64,000 nucleotides of DNA from Tahibacter harae (GTDB taxonomy: Bacteria > Pseudomonadota > Gammaproteobacteria > Xanthomonadales > Rhodanobacteraceae). Position 1 is the stretch's first letter, and each line of letters opens with the position of its first letter. Location: the NCBI RefSeq assembly GCF_024437735.1, contig NZ_JANFQO010000011.1, positions 1 through 64,000 of the forward strand, in the 5' to 3' direction. Positions 10,562 to 19,954 of this stretch are shown piece by piece. The position numbers and the translations under genes are program-made. The notes under the pieces were generated by a model. The model was not told the origin of the DNA. It made no database searches and saw only the letters and a list, made by a program, of their open reading frames with translations.

Positions 10562-11635
10562 TCAGTAGCTGCGGTCGGTGCTGGCGCGGCGCTGGTTGTC
10601 CATGGCCGCGGCGATGGTGCGCGAAAGCAGGCGGAATTCGCTGCGCAGGTCGTCGTTCAGGCCGCCGCCCTGGTTCTGTCCGGCCAGGGTCTTGAGCGCC
10701 GCGCGCAGTTCCTCCTGCACTTCGGCCGCGGCATGACGCTCGCGTGCGTCGCGGCCGAGGAATTCGGTCAGGCGGGCGAGCTGGGCGTTGAGTTCGCCCA
10801 GCTGTTCGTTCGCGTTGCGCCGCTCGCGCTCGTTTTCGACGATGGCGCGCTGCATGCGCTCCAGGCCGTCGGCAGTCTGTTCCAGCAGCGCCTGCACATA
10901 GGCCGGCACCGAGCTGTCGATCTCGCCGCCGGGGCCGGCGGAGGAAGACAGCCGGGTCACGCCGGAAAGCCATTCTTCCATTTCGTTGTAAAAGCGATTT
11001 TGCGCGTGGCCGGCCTGGAGATCGAGGAAGCCCAGTACCAGCGAGCTGGCCAGGCCGAACAGCGAGGTGGAGAAGCTGGTGGCCATGCCGGCCAGCGGTT
11101 CGCGCAGGTGATCCTTGAGCGCGCTGAACATGGCCACGGCATCGGTGCCCACGCCCAGCGAGCCGATGATGTCGGCAACCGAGCGTATGGTGGCGAGCAG
11201 GCCCCAGAAGGTGCCGAGCAGGCCGAGGAAGATAGCCAGGCCGATCAGATAGCGCGACAGGTCGCGCGCCTCTTCCAGGCGCAGGTAGACGCCGTCGAGC
11301 ACGGTGCGCATGGAGCTGGGGCTGAGGGTGAGCTTGCCGCGGTCGCGGCCGGCCAGCATGCGCGCCATGGGCGCGAGCAGGCGCGGCTGGCCGGCGACCG
11401 GGCGCTCCGGGTTGGCGCGGCGGTAATGCTCTATCCAGTCGATGTCGCGGTTCAGCGCCAGCACCTGGCGCAGGTTGATCGCGATGCCGGCCAGCAGCAC
11501 CGCCAGGATCACGCCGTTGAAGAACGGATTGGCCATGAACGCCTGGGCCAGGCGCGGCGCGATCAGGCCAGCCAGAACGAACACGGCGGCCAGGAAGCCG
11601 CCAATCCAGATCAGGCTGCGGGTGGGTCGGGTCAT
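10562..11635 (-). CDS. MotA/TolQ/ExbB-type proton channel protein
   Basis: A 357-residue membrane protein with hydrophobic helices near residues 8-28 and 35-52 and a pair around 130-220, including GLLGTFWGLLATIRSVADI and FSTSLFGLASSLVLGFLDL, which match the MotA/TolQ/ExbB channel core. A charged alpha-helical cytoplasmic tail of about 120 residues follows. It forms an ion-channel pair with the immediately downstream MotB-like protein. Length and tail are unlike TolQ/ExbB. Upstream on the same strand is tatD, 113 bp away. The role of this pair in a non-flagellar context is not established. Confidence 0.87.
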   Translation of the reverse strand: MTRPTRSLIWIGGFLAAVFVLAGLIAPRLAQAFMANPFFNGVILAVLLAGIAINLRQVLALNRDIDWIEHYRRANPERPVAGQPRLLAPMARMLAGRDRGKLTLSPSSMRTVLDGVYLRLEEARDLSRYLIGLAIFLGLLGTFWGLLATIRSVADIIGSLGVGTDAVAMFSALKDHLREPLAGMATSFSTSLFGLASSLVLGFLDLQAGHAQNRFYNEMEEWLSGVTRLSSSAGPGGEIDSSVPAYVQALLEQTADGLERMQRAIVENERERRNANEQLGELNAQLARLTEFLGRDARERHAAAEVQEELRAALKTLAGQNQGGGLNDDLRSEFRLLSRTIAAAMDNQRRASTDRSY

Positions 11636-11748
11636 GCGATCAGCCTCGCTAGGGGCGTCCGTAAGATGCCAGAGGGGTCTGACCGGTTGCGTGCGGCTTG
11701 GTTCCGCCGGTTTGCTGCGCTTCAGCTCGGCCCCGTTTTACCGGTTCT

Positions 11749-12549
11749 TTACCCGGCGGCTTCCGGCAGGCCGAAGAATTGCCGCGCCGTGGCCGTGGTA
11801 GCGGCGGCCGTCGCGGCCGGTGTTTCGCCGCGGCTCTGCGCCACCGCGGCGCAGATATGCGCCAGGTACATGGGTTCGTTGCGGCGGTGGCTGGGCATGG
11901 GCTTGAGGTCGCGCGGCAGCAGATAGGGGCTGTCGGTCTCTATCATCAGCCGGTTCGCCGGGATGTTGCCGACGATCTCGCGCAGATGCAGGCCGCGGCG
12001 CTCGTCGCAGATCCAGCCGGTGATGCCGATGTGGCAGTCGAGATCGAGGTAGTCGAACAGTTCCTCGCGCGTGCCGGTGAAGCAATGCACGACCACGGCG
12101 CCGAGCCGGTCGCGCACGCTCTTGAGTATGGCCATGAAATCGCCGTGCGCGTCGCGCTGGTGCAGGAACAGCGGCTTGCCGCAGTCCAGGCCGATCTGCA
12201 GCTGCTGTTCGAATGCGAACTGCTGCGTCGCACGCGGGGACAGGTCGCGGTGATAATCCAGGCCGGTCTCGCCCACGGCGCGTACTTCGGCGGCTGCGAC
12301 GAGTTCGCGCAGCAGTGCGTCCGTGTCGGAATCGTATTCGGTGGCATGGTGAGGATGTATGCCGGCAGTGGCGTAGAGCAGGCCGGGATGCGCCCGGGCC
12401 AGTTCCAGCGCCTGCGGGCTGCCCTCGCGGCTGGCTCCGGTGACGACGAGCTGGGCCACGCCGCCGTCGCGGGCGCGCTGCAGCACCGCGGCGAGGTCGT
12501 GCTGGAACGAGGAATGGGAGAGATTGGCGCCGATATCGACGAGCTGCAT
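11749..12549 (-). CDS. tatD: TatD-family metal-dependent DNase
   Basis: A 266-residue TIM-barrel hydrolase. Family motifs are all present: DIGANLSHSSF near the start, GIHPHHA, VGETGLDYHRDLSPRATQ with the metal-ligand Glu, PLFLHQRDAH, VVHCFTG and IETDSPYL with the late Asp. TatD enzymes are Mg-dependent 3'-5' exonucleases involved in DNA repair and fragmentation, not protein export. I start it at 12549 (MQLVDIGANL), where homology begins, instead of an upstream in-frame ATG at 12609. The first bases after the stop run toward the stator genes, possibly co-transcribed. Confidence 0.93.
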   Translation of the reverse strand: MQLVDIGANLSHSSFQHDLAAVLQRARDGGVAQLVVTGASREGSPQALELARAHPGLLYATAGIHPHHATEYDSDTDALLRELVAAAEVRAVGETGLDYHRDLSPRATQQFAFEQQLQIGLDCGKPLFLHQRDAHGDFMAILKSVRDRLGAVVVHCFTGTREELFDYLDLDCHIGITGWICDERRGLHLREIVGNIPANRLMIETDSPYLLPRDLKPMPSHRRNEPMYLAHICAAVAQSRGETPAATAAATTATARQFFGLPEAAG

Positions 12550-12704
12550 GCGGGGATTCCCGGCCGGCAAAAGGACGCGATTATCGGCGATCCCGGCGCC
12601 GCGCTCCACGACCGCGGAAAGGGACTAAAGTTCATCCGGAATTCATGCGTTCGCGCCGACGCTGCGAACGTTGCAACCACGCTTTGGATCATTGGAGAAA
12701 CGCG

Positions 12705-13970
12705 ATGCGCAAGTATGCAAAGTACTGGCTGGCCGCGGCGGTACTGCTGACGGCGGCCTCGGCCGGCGCCCAGTCCGCCGGCCCCGACGAGGCGACCCTG
12801 CAGCGCCGGGCCGCGGTGGAAAAGGAAAAGGCGGCGCAGGCCGAACTCGCCGCCGGCCGCAACGCCGAAGCGATCAAGGCGGCCGTGCAGCGCATCGAGA
12901 TGCAGTCGCGCAGCGGCGAAGGCGCCAAGGCCGTGCTGCCGCCGTATGCGACGCCGGTGCGCAACCCCTACCGCGCCTACGCCCCCAGCTGCGTGGCCTA
13001 CCGTCTGCCGGAAGGCCTGCCGCTGGATGCCAGCGGTCCGCTGTATCCGTCCTCGGACTCGCTGCGCATGCGCCTGGCGGCCGTGGAGACCAACAACCCG
13101 AACTACGTCGATGAGTTCGTCGACATCGATATCTGGCGCATTCCCTGCAGCAGCAGCGTCTTCAGCAACGGCCAGTACCGCTACGATTCGGTCACCCTGG
13201 TGCGCATCAAGCGCGACGCGGCCAATGAAGGCCGCCTCAACCGCTATCCGCTGTTCCCCGCGGTCTTCATGAGCCAGCAGCCGTTCGGCAACAACCTGCG
13301 CGTGCGCGTGGCCGAGGAACCCAACACGGTGCGCGAGCAGATCACGGTGGACACGCCGATCATTTTCACCACCACCTACGTGCTGGAGAACATCGCCACC
13401 AACGCCAACACCACGGCGCTGTTCGATTTCAACAATCCGTTCACCATCACCTTCGACAACCTGTTCAACGGCGCTTCCAACCGCTACGGCTCCATCAGCG
13501 TGCCGGCGTATGCGCCGACCCAGGCGCAGTATCCGCTGCGCGGCGGTCCCATCCCCATCACCGGCTACCTGACCGGCAACTGGTATGACGAAGCCCACTC
13601 CGGCGAAGGCATGCTGGTGCAGATCTTCGACCTGCCGGGCAGCACCGACAAACTGCTGTTCACCTTCGCCTGGTTCACCTTCAGCAACGACGGCCGTCCG
13701 TTCTGGCTGTTCGGTTCCACCCCGATCAACCACGACGAACGCGGTCCGATCAATGTACCCACGGTCTGGTCCAGCGGCGGCGGCTTCGCCGGCAATTTCG
13801 GTCCTTCGGCCCAGGTCAACTCCTGGGGCACGGTGAGGTTCACATTCCCCAATTGCTACGAAATGGATTTCGAGTACAGCAGCACTGTCAACGTGCCCGG
13901 CGTGCCCGCTGGCAACGGCGCCAAGACCTGGACGCGGCCGGCCAACAACAACGGCCTGACCTGCGAGTGA
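12705..13970 (+). CDS. secreted protein with C-terminal W-Y-D-x-x-H-S-G-E-G domain
   Basis: A 421-residue exported protein: signal peptide to about residue 24 (LAAAVLLTAASAGAQ), an Ala/Glu-rich helical segment, a middle domain without known motifs, and a C-terminal domain of about 130 residues beginning GNWYDEAHSGEG and continuing FTFAWFTFSNDGRPFWLFGS. That domain recurs in many secreted Xanthomonadales proteins, to my recollection without an assigned function. Three Cys residues could form disulfides. The start at 12705 has GGAG nine bases upstream. A strong intrinsic terminator follows the stop. No neighbours suggest a role. Confidence 0.82.
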   Translation: MRKYAKYWLAAAVLLTAASAGAQSAGPDEATLQRRAAVEKEKAAQAELAAGRNAEAIKAAVQRIEMQSRSGEGAKAVLPPYATPVRNPYRAYAPSCVAYRLPEGLPLDASGPLYPSSDSLRMRLAAVETNNPNYVDEFVDIDIWRIPCSSSVFSNGQYRYDSVTLVRIKRDAANEGRLNRYPLFPAVFMSQQPFGNNLRVRVAEEPNTVREQITVDTPIIFTTTYVLENIATNANTTALFDFNNPFTITFDNLFNGASNRYGSISVPAYAPTQAQYPLRGGPIPITGYLTGNWYDEAHSGEGMLVQIFDLPGSTDKLLFTFAWFTFSNDGRPFWLFGSTPINHDERGPINVPTVWSSGGGFAGNFGPSAQVNSWGTVRFTFPNCYEMDFEYSSTVNVPGVPAGNGAKTWTRPANNNGLTCE

Positions 13971-13989
13971 TGTCCGCACGGCATGTGTG

Positions 13990-14025
13990 AAACAAAGAGG
14001 CCGCCTTCGGGCGGCCTCTTTGTTT
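13990..14025. terminator. bidirectional intrinsic terminator
   Basis: A perfect 16-bp stem closed by a TTCG tetraloop, with an A-run on the 5' side and a T-run on the 3' side. It terminates the secreted-protein gene that ends 20 bases earlier and could also work on the opposite strand. Confidence 0.92.
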
Positions 14026-14108
14026 CGGACGCGCGGGCCGGCAGGATTGGAGATTCGAGAGCATTGCATTCGGCGAATCCCGAATCCCGGCCCTGCTACG
14101 CTATCCGG

Positions 14109-16619
14109 ATGAGCGATCGTTCCCCGGCTTCCTTTCCCATCTACGAAATCCTGCCCCAGCTCTGCGCCGCGCTCGAAAGCGGCAGCCGGCTGGTGCTGGA
14201 AGCCCCGCCCGGCGCGGGCAAGACCACCCAGGTGCCGCTGGCCCTGCTGGCCGCGCCCTGGCTGGATGGGCGCAAGATCCTGCTGCTGGAGCCGCGCCGC
14301 ATCGCCGCGCGCGCGGCAGCGGAATTCATGGCGCGCCAGCTCGGCGAGGAGGTCGGCCAGACCGTCGGCTACCGTATCCGTTTTGAAGCGCGGGTCAGCG
14401 CGGCGACGCGGATCGAGGTCGTCACCGAAGGCATCCTGACCCGTCTGCTGCAAAGCGATCCCGAACTGGCCGACGTCGGCGCCATCCTGTTCGACGAATT
14501 CCACGAGCGTCATCTGCACGGCGATCTCGGCGCCGCGCTGGCGCTGGACGTGCAGAACACGTTGCGGCCGGATCTGCGCCTGCTGGTGATGTCGGCCACC
14601 CTGGACGGCGAGCGCATCGCGCGCTGGCTGGACGCGCCGCGTCTGAGCAGCGCCGGGCGCAGCTATCCGGTACAGATCAGCCATCCGCCGGCACGCAGCG
14701 GCGAGGACTGGCTGGCCCAGCTGCGCCGGGCGACCGAGCAGGCCCTGGGCGACACCGAAGGCGACATCCTGGTCTTCCTGCCTGGCAAGCGCGAGATCGA
14801 CCGCGCGCGCCAGTTGCTTGCGGCCCTGGCCGACAACCGGCCGCAGCTGCAGGTGCTTGCGCTGCACGGCGAACTGTCGCTGCAGGAACAGCGCGCGGCG
14901 CTGGCGCCGGCCGCGGCCGGTACGCGCCGGGTCGTACTGGCGACGAACGTGGCCGAGTCCAGCGTCACCTTGCCCGGCATCCGCGCCGTGATCGACAGCG
15001 GCCAGGCGCGCGAACCGCGCTTCGATCCCAATTCCGGCTTCACCCGGCTGGAGACCGTGGCCATTTCCCAGGCTTCCGCCGACCAGCGCGCCGGCCGTGC
15101 CGGCCGCGTCGCCGCGGGCAACGCCTACCGCCTGTGGCCGCAGAGCCAGCGTCTGGAGCCGTCGCGCCGGCCTGAGCTGGAACAAGTGGAATTGTCCAGT
15201 CTTGCGCTGGAGCTGGCCGCCTGGGGCGCCGACAGCCTGAACTGGCTGGACCCGCCGCCGCCCGGCGCGCTGGCCCAGGCGCGCGAGCTGCTGGTGCTGC
15301 TCGGCGCGCTGGATGCGGACCGCCGCATCACCACGCTGGGCCGCGACATGCTGCAACTGGGCGCCACTCCGCGCCTGGCCGCCGCCGCCCTGCGCGCGCC
15401 GCCGCGCGACCGCGCGCTGGCCGCCGATCTGCTGGCGTCACTGGACGCGCGCAGCCCGCTGCGCGGCGAGGCCGGCCGCAGCGACGATTTCCGCCTGCGC
15501 ATCGCCGCCCTGCATGCGTGGCGCCGCGAAGGCGCGCGCGGCGCACGCGAGGCCGATGCCGGCGCGCTGGCTGCGCTGGAACAGGCCAGCTCCGGCTGGC
15601 GCCGCCGCCTGCGCTGCGAGCAGCCCGCGCGGGAGCTGCCGGATTCGCTGCGCCTGGGCGACCTGCTGCTGCACGCTTTTCCCGACCGCGTGGCGCGGCA
15701 GGATGCGGCCAACCCGCGGCGCTACGCGCTGTCCAACGGCCGCGGCGCGCGCCTGCACGACAACAGCGCGCTCTACGGCGAACCCTGGCTGATCGTGCTG
15801 GACCTGCGCCTGGAAGACAAAGACAGCCTGGTGCTCGCGGCCGCGCCGTTCGATGCCGATTTGCTGGAACGCGATTTCCCCGGGCGCTTCACCAACCAGC
15901 GCACCGTGCGCTGGAACACGGCCAAGCGCGCCGTCGAAGCCTTCGAGGAACGCCGCTTCGCCGCCCTGGTACTCAGCCGCCGCCAGGTCGCCGTCACCGC
16001 CGCCGATGCGGTGCCCGCCCTGATCGGCGCCGTGCGCGATGCCGGCCTGGACACCCTGCCCTGGAGCGACAACGCGCGCGAACTGCGCAACCGCGTGCAG
16101 GCCTTGCGCGAATGGTGTCCGGAACTGGGGCTGCCCGATTTTTCCGACACGGCTTTGCTGGCCTCACTGGAGGACTGGCTGGCGCCTTATCTTGAAGGCA
16201 AGTCGCGCCTGGACGCGCTGCGCGCCGAGGATCTGTCCCAGGCCCTGAGCGCCATGCTCGACTTCGACCAGCGCCGCGCCCTGGACGCCCAGGCGCCGAC
16301 CACCCTGCGCGTACCCAGCGGCAACGAGCGCCGCATCGAATACGCCGCCGGCCAGCCGCCCGTGCTCGCAGTCAAGCTGCAGGAACTGTTCGGCCTGGCC
16401 GACACCCCGCGCATCGCACAGGGCCGCGTGCCCCTGACCCTGCACCTGCTGTCACCGGCACAACGGCCGATACAGGTGACCCAGGATCTGAAAGGCTTCT
16501 GGGAACGCACGTATCCGGAAGTGAAGAAAGAACTGAAAGGCCGCTATCCGCGGCATCCCTGGCCCGACGATCCGTGGACGGCGGTGCCTACGGCGAGGGC
16601 GAAGCCGAGGGGGACTTGA
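14109..16619 (+). CDS. hrpB: ATP-dependent RNA helicase HrpB
   Basis: An 836-residue DEAH-box helicase. Walker A is APPGAGKTTQ near residue 38, the DEAH-box variant is DEFHERH, motif III SATLD, and the C-terminal HrpB-specific domain runs to the end (ERTYPEVKKELKGRYPRHPWPDDPW). HrpB is a conserved proteobacterial helicase of unsettled cellular role. The ATG at 14109 lacks a Shine-Dalgarno; a TACGCT -10-like hexamer ends only six bases before it, so the transcript may be leaderless. A longer in-frame start at 13983 would lie in the upstream terminator and is rejected. Confidence 0.94.
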   Translation: MSDRSPASFPIYEILPQLCAALESGSRLVLEAPPGAGKTTQVPLALLAAPWLDGRKILLLEPRRIAARAAAEFMARQLGEEVGQTVGYRIRFEARVSAATRIEVVTEGILTRLLQSDPELADVGAILFDEFHERHLHGDLGAALALDVQNTLRPDLRLLVMSATLDGERIARWLDAPRLSSAGRSYPVQISHPPARSGEDWLAQLRRATEQALGDTEGDILVFLPGKREIDRARQLLAALADNRPQLQVLALHGELSLQEQRAALAPAAAGTRRVVLATNVAESSVTLPGIRAVIDSGQAREPRFDPNSGFTRLETVAISQASADQRAGRAGRVAAGNAYRLWPQSQRLEPSRRPELEQVELSSLALELAAWGADSLNWLDPPPPGALAQARELLVLLGALDADRRITTLGRDMLQLGATPRLAAAALRAPPRDRALAADLLASLDARSPLRGEAGRSDDFRLRIAALHAWRREGARGAREADAGALAALEQASSGWRRRLRCEQPARELPDSLRLGDLLLHAFPDRVARQDAANPRRYALSNGRGARLHDNSALYGEPWLIVLDLRLEDKDSLVLAAAPFDADLLERDFPGRFTNQRTVRWNTAKRAVEAFEERRFAALVLSRRQVAVTAADAVPALIGAVRDAGLDTLPWSDNARELRNRVQALREWCPELGLPDFSDTALLASLEDWLAPYLEGKSRLDALRAEDLSQALSAMLDFDQRRALDAQAPTTLRVPSGNERRIEYAAGQPPVLAVKLQELFGLADTPRIAQGRVPLTLHLLSPAQRPIQVTQDLKGFWERTYPEVKKELKGRYPRHPWPDDPWTAVPTARAKPRGT

Positions 16620-16746
16620 AGGCGATGTTCGGGGTTCGAGACCCGAGACCCGGGTTTCGGGTCGGCATTCGCGGGGAAACGTGCGGCGGAATCCGCTGTT
16701 TCCGGCAAATGAAACTACCGGATCTCATCGGGAAAAGCGGGATAGC

Positions 16747-16777
16747 TCCCTTCGCCCCAAGCTCGCTTGGAGGGAGG
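16747..16777. repeat. single REP-like palindrome
   Basis: In the 261-bp gap between hrpB and hslU lies an imperfect palindrome with core CCAAGC-TC-GCTTGG flanked by CTCCC and GGGAG. The core matches the stem of the REP elements near 50.9, 58.4 and 61.4 kb. The rest of the gap shows no gene. Confidence 0.55.
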
Positions 16778-16880
16778 CTTTTCCCGGCGATCCACCCCGG
16801 CTCTCCAATCCGGACTTTCAGCTCCGGAAGTTCAGGTCCAGAACCTCAATTCCAGAATAGCGAACCTCGAAACCCCACCC

Positions 16881-18212
16881 TCACAAGATATACCGCGAGT
16901 GATCCTCGTCCTTCACCAGCTCGCCCAGATGCGCGTCCACATACGCCGCATCGACGCGGTAGTGGGTGCCGCTCTTGTCCGGCGCTTCGTAGGAGATGGA
17001 ATCCAGCAGCCGTTCCAGCACGGTATGTAGGCGCCGCGCGCCGATATTTTCGGTGCGTTCGTTGACCTGGAAGGCGATGGCTGCCAGGCGTGCGACGCCG
17101 TCGTCGGTGAATTCCAGGGTGACGCCTTCGGTGGCCAGCAGCGCGGTGTATTGCTTGGTCAGCGCGTTGTGCGGCTCGCGCAGGATGCGTACGAAATCCT
17201 CGCTGCTGAGCGCGCCCAGTTCGACGCGGATGGGGAAGCGGCCCTGCAGTTCCGGGATCAGGTCCGAGGGCTTGGCCAGCGAGAACGCGCCGGAGGCGAT
17301 GAACAGGATATGGTCGGTCTTGATCACGCCGTACTTGGTCGAGACCGTGGAGCCTTCGACCAGCGGCAGCAGGTCGCGCTGCACGCCTTCGCGGCTGACG
17401 CCGGCGCCGTGCCATTCGCCGCGCTGGGCGACCTTGTCGATCTCGTCGATGAAGACAATGCCGTTCTGCTCGCAGTTGCGCAGCGCCTCGGCCTTGAGTT
17501 CTTCCTCGTTGAGCAGCTTGCCGGCTTCTTCCTCAATCAGCAGCGGACGCGCCGCGCGGATGGTGAGCTTGCGCGACTGGGTGCGCGCGCCGGCCAGGGT
17601 CTGGAACATGCCGCGCAGCTGCTGGCTCATTTCCTCCATGCCCGGTGGTGCGGCGATTTCCACGCCGAGATTGACGTTGGTTTCCAGCTCGATCTCGCGC
17701 TCGTCCAGCTTGCCTTCGCGCAGCTGCTTGCGCAGCTTCTGGCGCGTGTCGGAATCGCCGCCGCTTTCGGCCGCGCCCTGTTCCCAGCCGCTGTTGCGGC
17801 GCGGCAGCAGCGCATCGAGCATGCGTTCCTCGGCGCGGTCCTCGGCGGTGGTCTTGACCCGCGACTTGGCCTGTTCGCGCGTCATCTTCCAGGCCATGTC
17901 GGCCAGGTCGCGCACGATGGATTCCACATCCTTGCCGACATAGCCGACTTCGGTGAACTTGGTCGCCTCGACCTTGATGAAAGGCGCATTGGCCAGGCCG
18001 GCCAGGCGGCGCGCGATCTCGGTCTTGCCCACGCCGGTCGGGCCAATCATCAGGATGTTCTTGGGCGTGACCTCGTCGCGCAGCGCCGGATCCAGCTGCA
18101 TGCGGCGCCAGCGGTTGCGCAGCGCGATCGCCACGGCGCGCTTGGCGGCGTGCTGGCCGATGATGTAGCGATCGAGTTCGTTGACGATTTCGCGGGGAGT
18201 GAGTTCGGACAT
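16881..18212 (-). CDS. hslU: ATP-dependent protease ATPase subunit HslU
   Basis: A 443-residue AAA+ unfoldase, the standard HslU length. Walker A is [10 protein letters not shown], Walker [11 protein letters not shown], with the I-domain insertion between about residues 110 and 230 and sensor/C-terminal tail ending EDHSRYIL, the conserved tail that inserts into HslV. It pairs with HslV to degrade misfolded and regulatory proteins. I start at 18212 ([10 protein letters not shown]), where homology begins. It lies 133 bp downstream of hslV on the same strand, forming the usual heat-shock hslVU operon. No sigma-32-type promoter was confidently seen. Confidence 0.97.
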   Translation of the reverse strand: MSELTPREIVNELDRYIIGQHAAKRAVAIALRNRWRRMQLDPALRDEVTPKNILMIGPTGVGKTEIARRLAGLANAPFIKVEATKFTEVGYVGKDVESIVRDLADMAWKMTREQAKSRVKTTAEDRAEERMLDALLPRRNSGWEQGAAESGGDSDTRQKLRKQLREGKLDEREIELETNVNLGVEIAAPPGMEEMSQQLRGMFQTLAGARTQSRKLTIRAARPLLIEEEAGKLLNEEELKAEALRNCEQNGIVFIDEIDKVAQRGEWHGAGVSREGVQRDLLPLVEGSTVSTKYGVIKTDHILFIASGAFSLAKPSDLIPELQGRFPIRVELGALSSEDFVRILREPHNALTKQYTALLATEGVTLEFTDDGVARLAAIAFQVNERTENIGARRLHTVLERLLDSISYEAPDKSGTHYRVDAAYVDAHLGELVKDEDHSRYIL

Positions 18213-18345
18213 GCGGGGATTTGCCTGGGAGTGAGGAATGCGGGAAGGGCGAGGGAAGGTGTGGATGCCGCTGCCTCGTGTGCAGCCGTCTGACAGGTGT
18301 TCCGTACGCTCCCGCCCGCTTCCGGAATGGAAGCGCGATGCCGGC

Positions 18346-18900
18346 TCAGGCCGGCGCGCGCGCGTCCAGTTCTTCGATCGTGATGGAGTGATTGGTGTAG
18401 ATGCAGATGTCGCCGGCGATCTTGAGCGAGCGCTCGACGATGCTGCGTGCATCCAGCTCGGTGTTTTCCAGCAGCGCCTTGGCTGCGGCCTGGGCGTAGG
18501 GGCCGCCGGAGCCGATGGCGATGAGGCCGTTCTCAGGTTCCAGCACGTCGCCGTTGCCGGAGATCAGCAGCGAGCTTTCCCTGTCGGCGACGGCGAGCAT
18601 GGCTTCGAGCCGGCCCAGGCGGCGGTCGGTGCGCCATTCCTTGGCCAGTTCCACCGCGGCGCGGATCAGCTGGTTGCCGTGCTTGGAAAGCTTGTCCTCG
18701 AACAGCTCGAACAGGGTGAATGCATCGGCCGTCGCGCCGGCGAAGCCGGCGAGCACGTCGCCGCGGCCCAGCCGGCGCAGCTTGCGTGCATTGGATTTGA
18801 CCACGGTATGGCCCAGCGTGACCTGGCCATCGCCGCCGATCACCACTTTGCCGTTGCGCCGTACCGACACGATGGTCGTGGCGTGGAAACTGTCCGCCAT
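18346..18900 (-). CDS. hslV: ATP-dependent protease peptidase subunit HslV
   Basis: A 184-residue proteasome-like threonine peptidase. The sequence [17 protein letters not shown] shows a seven-residue propeptide before the Thr-Thr that becomes the N-terminal nucleophile after processing; E. coli has only Met there, while Xanthomonadales have longer leaders. [25 protein letters not shown] and [12 protein letters not shown] are family signatures. The ATG has GGAGG five bases upstream. Upstream on the same strand is a DUF3050 gene, not the xerC often found before hslV in relatives. Confidence 0.97.
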   Translation of the reverse strand: MADSFHATTIVSVRRNGKVVIGGDGQVTLGHTVVKSNARKLRRLGRGDVLAGFAGATADAFTLFELFEDKLSKHGNQLIRAAVELAKEWRTDRRLGRLEAMLAVADRESSLLISGNGDVLEPENGLIAIGSGGPYAQAAAKALLENTELDARSIVERSLKIAGDICIYTNHSITIEELDARAPA

Positions 18901-19047
18901 AAAACCTCCGGAATTCGAATCCGGAAGGTAGGGATGCGCAGGGGTCTACGCAAGGGAAGGCGGCCAGAGCGCGAAAAGCGCGCGGACAGGTGAGGAAACA
19001 GTGAAGGCCGCGCACAAGCCGCCGCGTCCCGGGCGGCCCGGCAGCAG

Positions 19048-19075
19048 CCGGCGGACGGCGCGGACCGTCCGCCGG
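19048..19075. terminator. GC hairpin after DUF3050 gene
   Basis: An 11-bp stem with a six-base loop lies six bases beyond the stop of the minus-strand DUF3050 gene. There is no T-run on either side, so it is a hairpin that may stabilise a 3' end or assist termination, not a textbook intrinsic terminator. Confidence 0.4.
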
Positions 19076-19081
19076 GCCGGG

Positions 19082-19876
19082 TCAGGCGCTGGCGCGGCGC
19101 GGCAGGCGCTTGCCCAGCAGTTTCTCGGTGCCGTCCCAGAGCTGGCGCCGGGCATCCAGGCTGGCGATGGCCGCCTTGCGCACCAGCGGGGCGAGTTCGG
19201 GTTCGCGTGCCAGCGCCCGGGCGATGATGGCTTCGGCCGCCGGGCCGTGGGCATCGCCGTCGAGTTCGATGTGGCGGTCCAGGTAGTAGACGAAGCACGG
19301 CGCTTCGAGGCGGTCCAGGCCCCAGCTGTCGAGGAGGCGCTGGAACATGCCGGGAATGACGTTCTCGCGGCCGTAGAAGAAGTTTGCCATCACCACCAGG
19401 GTGCGTTCGCCCAGGGCTCCGCGCAGGGTATGGCTGACGAAGTCGATCACGCAGGTCGGCGCGCCGACGCGGCCCAGAGCGTTCTCCACCGGCACCCGGT
19501 CGCGCACCAGCGACAGGAATTGCTGGAACGGCCGCGTGTCGGCGCCGACTTCGCGCATCGCGGCAAGGTAGAGATCCATGTGGCTGATGGGATGGCCGTC
19601 CGGGCCGGTATCGGTTTCCTCGCCCAGGATGATCTCGTTGATCAGATGGGCGGCCTCGATGTCGGCGGGCGGCATCCACGGCAGTTCGACACAGGTGAGG
19701 TCGCGCTGCAGACGCTTGGCCAGAGACATGAAATCCCAGACCGCATAGACATGGACCTGCATGAACGCCCGCAACGAATCCATGTCACGGATGGCGTCGA
19801 ACACGCGGTGCGTGTGCAGGGCGTCGCGCAGCTCACGTACATCCGGCGTGAACACCTGTTCGAGTAGTGCGGACAC
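19082..19876 (-). CDS. DUF3050 (heme-oxygenase-like fold) protein
   Basis: A 264-residue protein with the pattern of the DUF3050 family: FMQVHVYAVWDFMSL, LPWMPPADIEAAHLINEIILGEETD, SHMDLYL-AM and YYLDRHIELDGDAHGP. The conserved His and Glu residues suggest a di-iron helical domain like heme oxygenase, but substrate and reaction are unknown. I place the start at a GTG at 19876 because AGGAGGAG lies six bases before it; the ATG at 19927 has no ribosome site and adds an Arg-rich leader. It is followed by hslV 181 bp downstream and preceded by the hemerythrin-like genes, all on the minus strand. Confidence 0.85.
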   Translation of the reverse strand: MSALLEQVFTPDVRELRDALHTHRVFDAIRDMDSLRAFMQVHVYAVWDFMSLAKRLQRDLTCVELPWMPPADIEAAHLINEIILGEETDTGPDGHPISHMDLYLAAMREVGADTRPFQQFLSLVRDRVPVENALGRVGAPTCVIDFVSHTLRGALGERTLVVMANFFYGRENVIPGMFQRLLDSWGLDRLEAPCFVYYLDRHIELDGDAHGPAAEAIIARALAREPELAPLVRKAAIASLDARRQLWDGTEKLLGKRLPRRASA

Positions 19877-19954
19877 GGCTGACTCCTCCTGTGGATGCGC
19901 GGCCCCCGGCCGGCGCCGCCACGGCATCCGGCCCGCGCCGCGCGTATGAAACCT

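Noticed and set aside
9475-11635. Zorya anti-phage system
   Set aside because: The stator pair resembles ZorA/ZorB in layout, but no ZorC, ZorD or ZorE gene is adjacent; neighbours are tatD and an SRPBCC protein.
13983-14108. Extended N-terminus of HrpB
   Set aside because: The upstream in-frame ATG lies inside the preceding intrinsic terminator, so it would not be on the hrpB transcript.
11946-15356. 1136-codon minus-strand open frame across tatD, the secreted protein and hrpB
   Set aside because: It runs antisense to or out of frame with three well-supported genes and has no recognisable domain.
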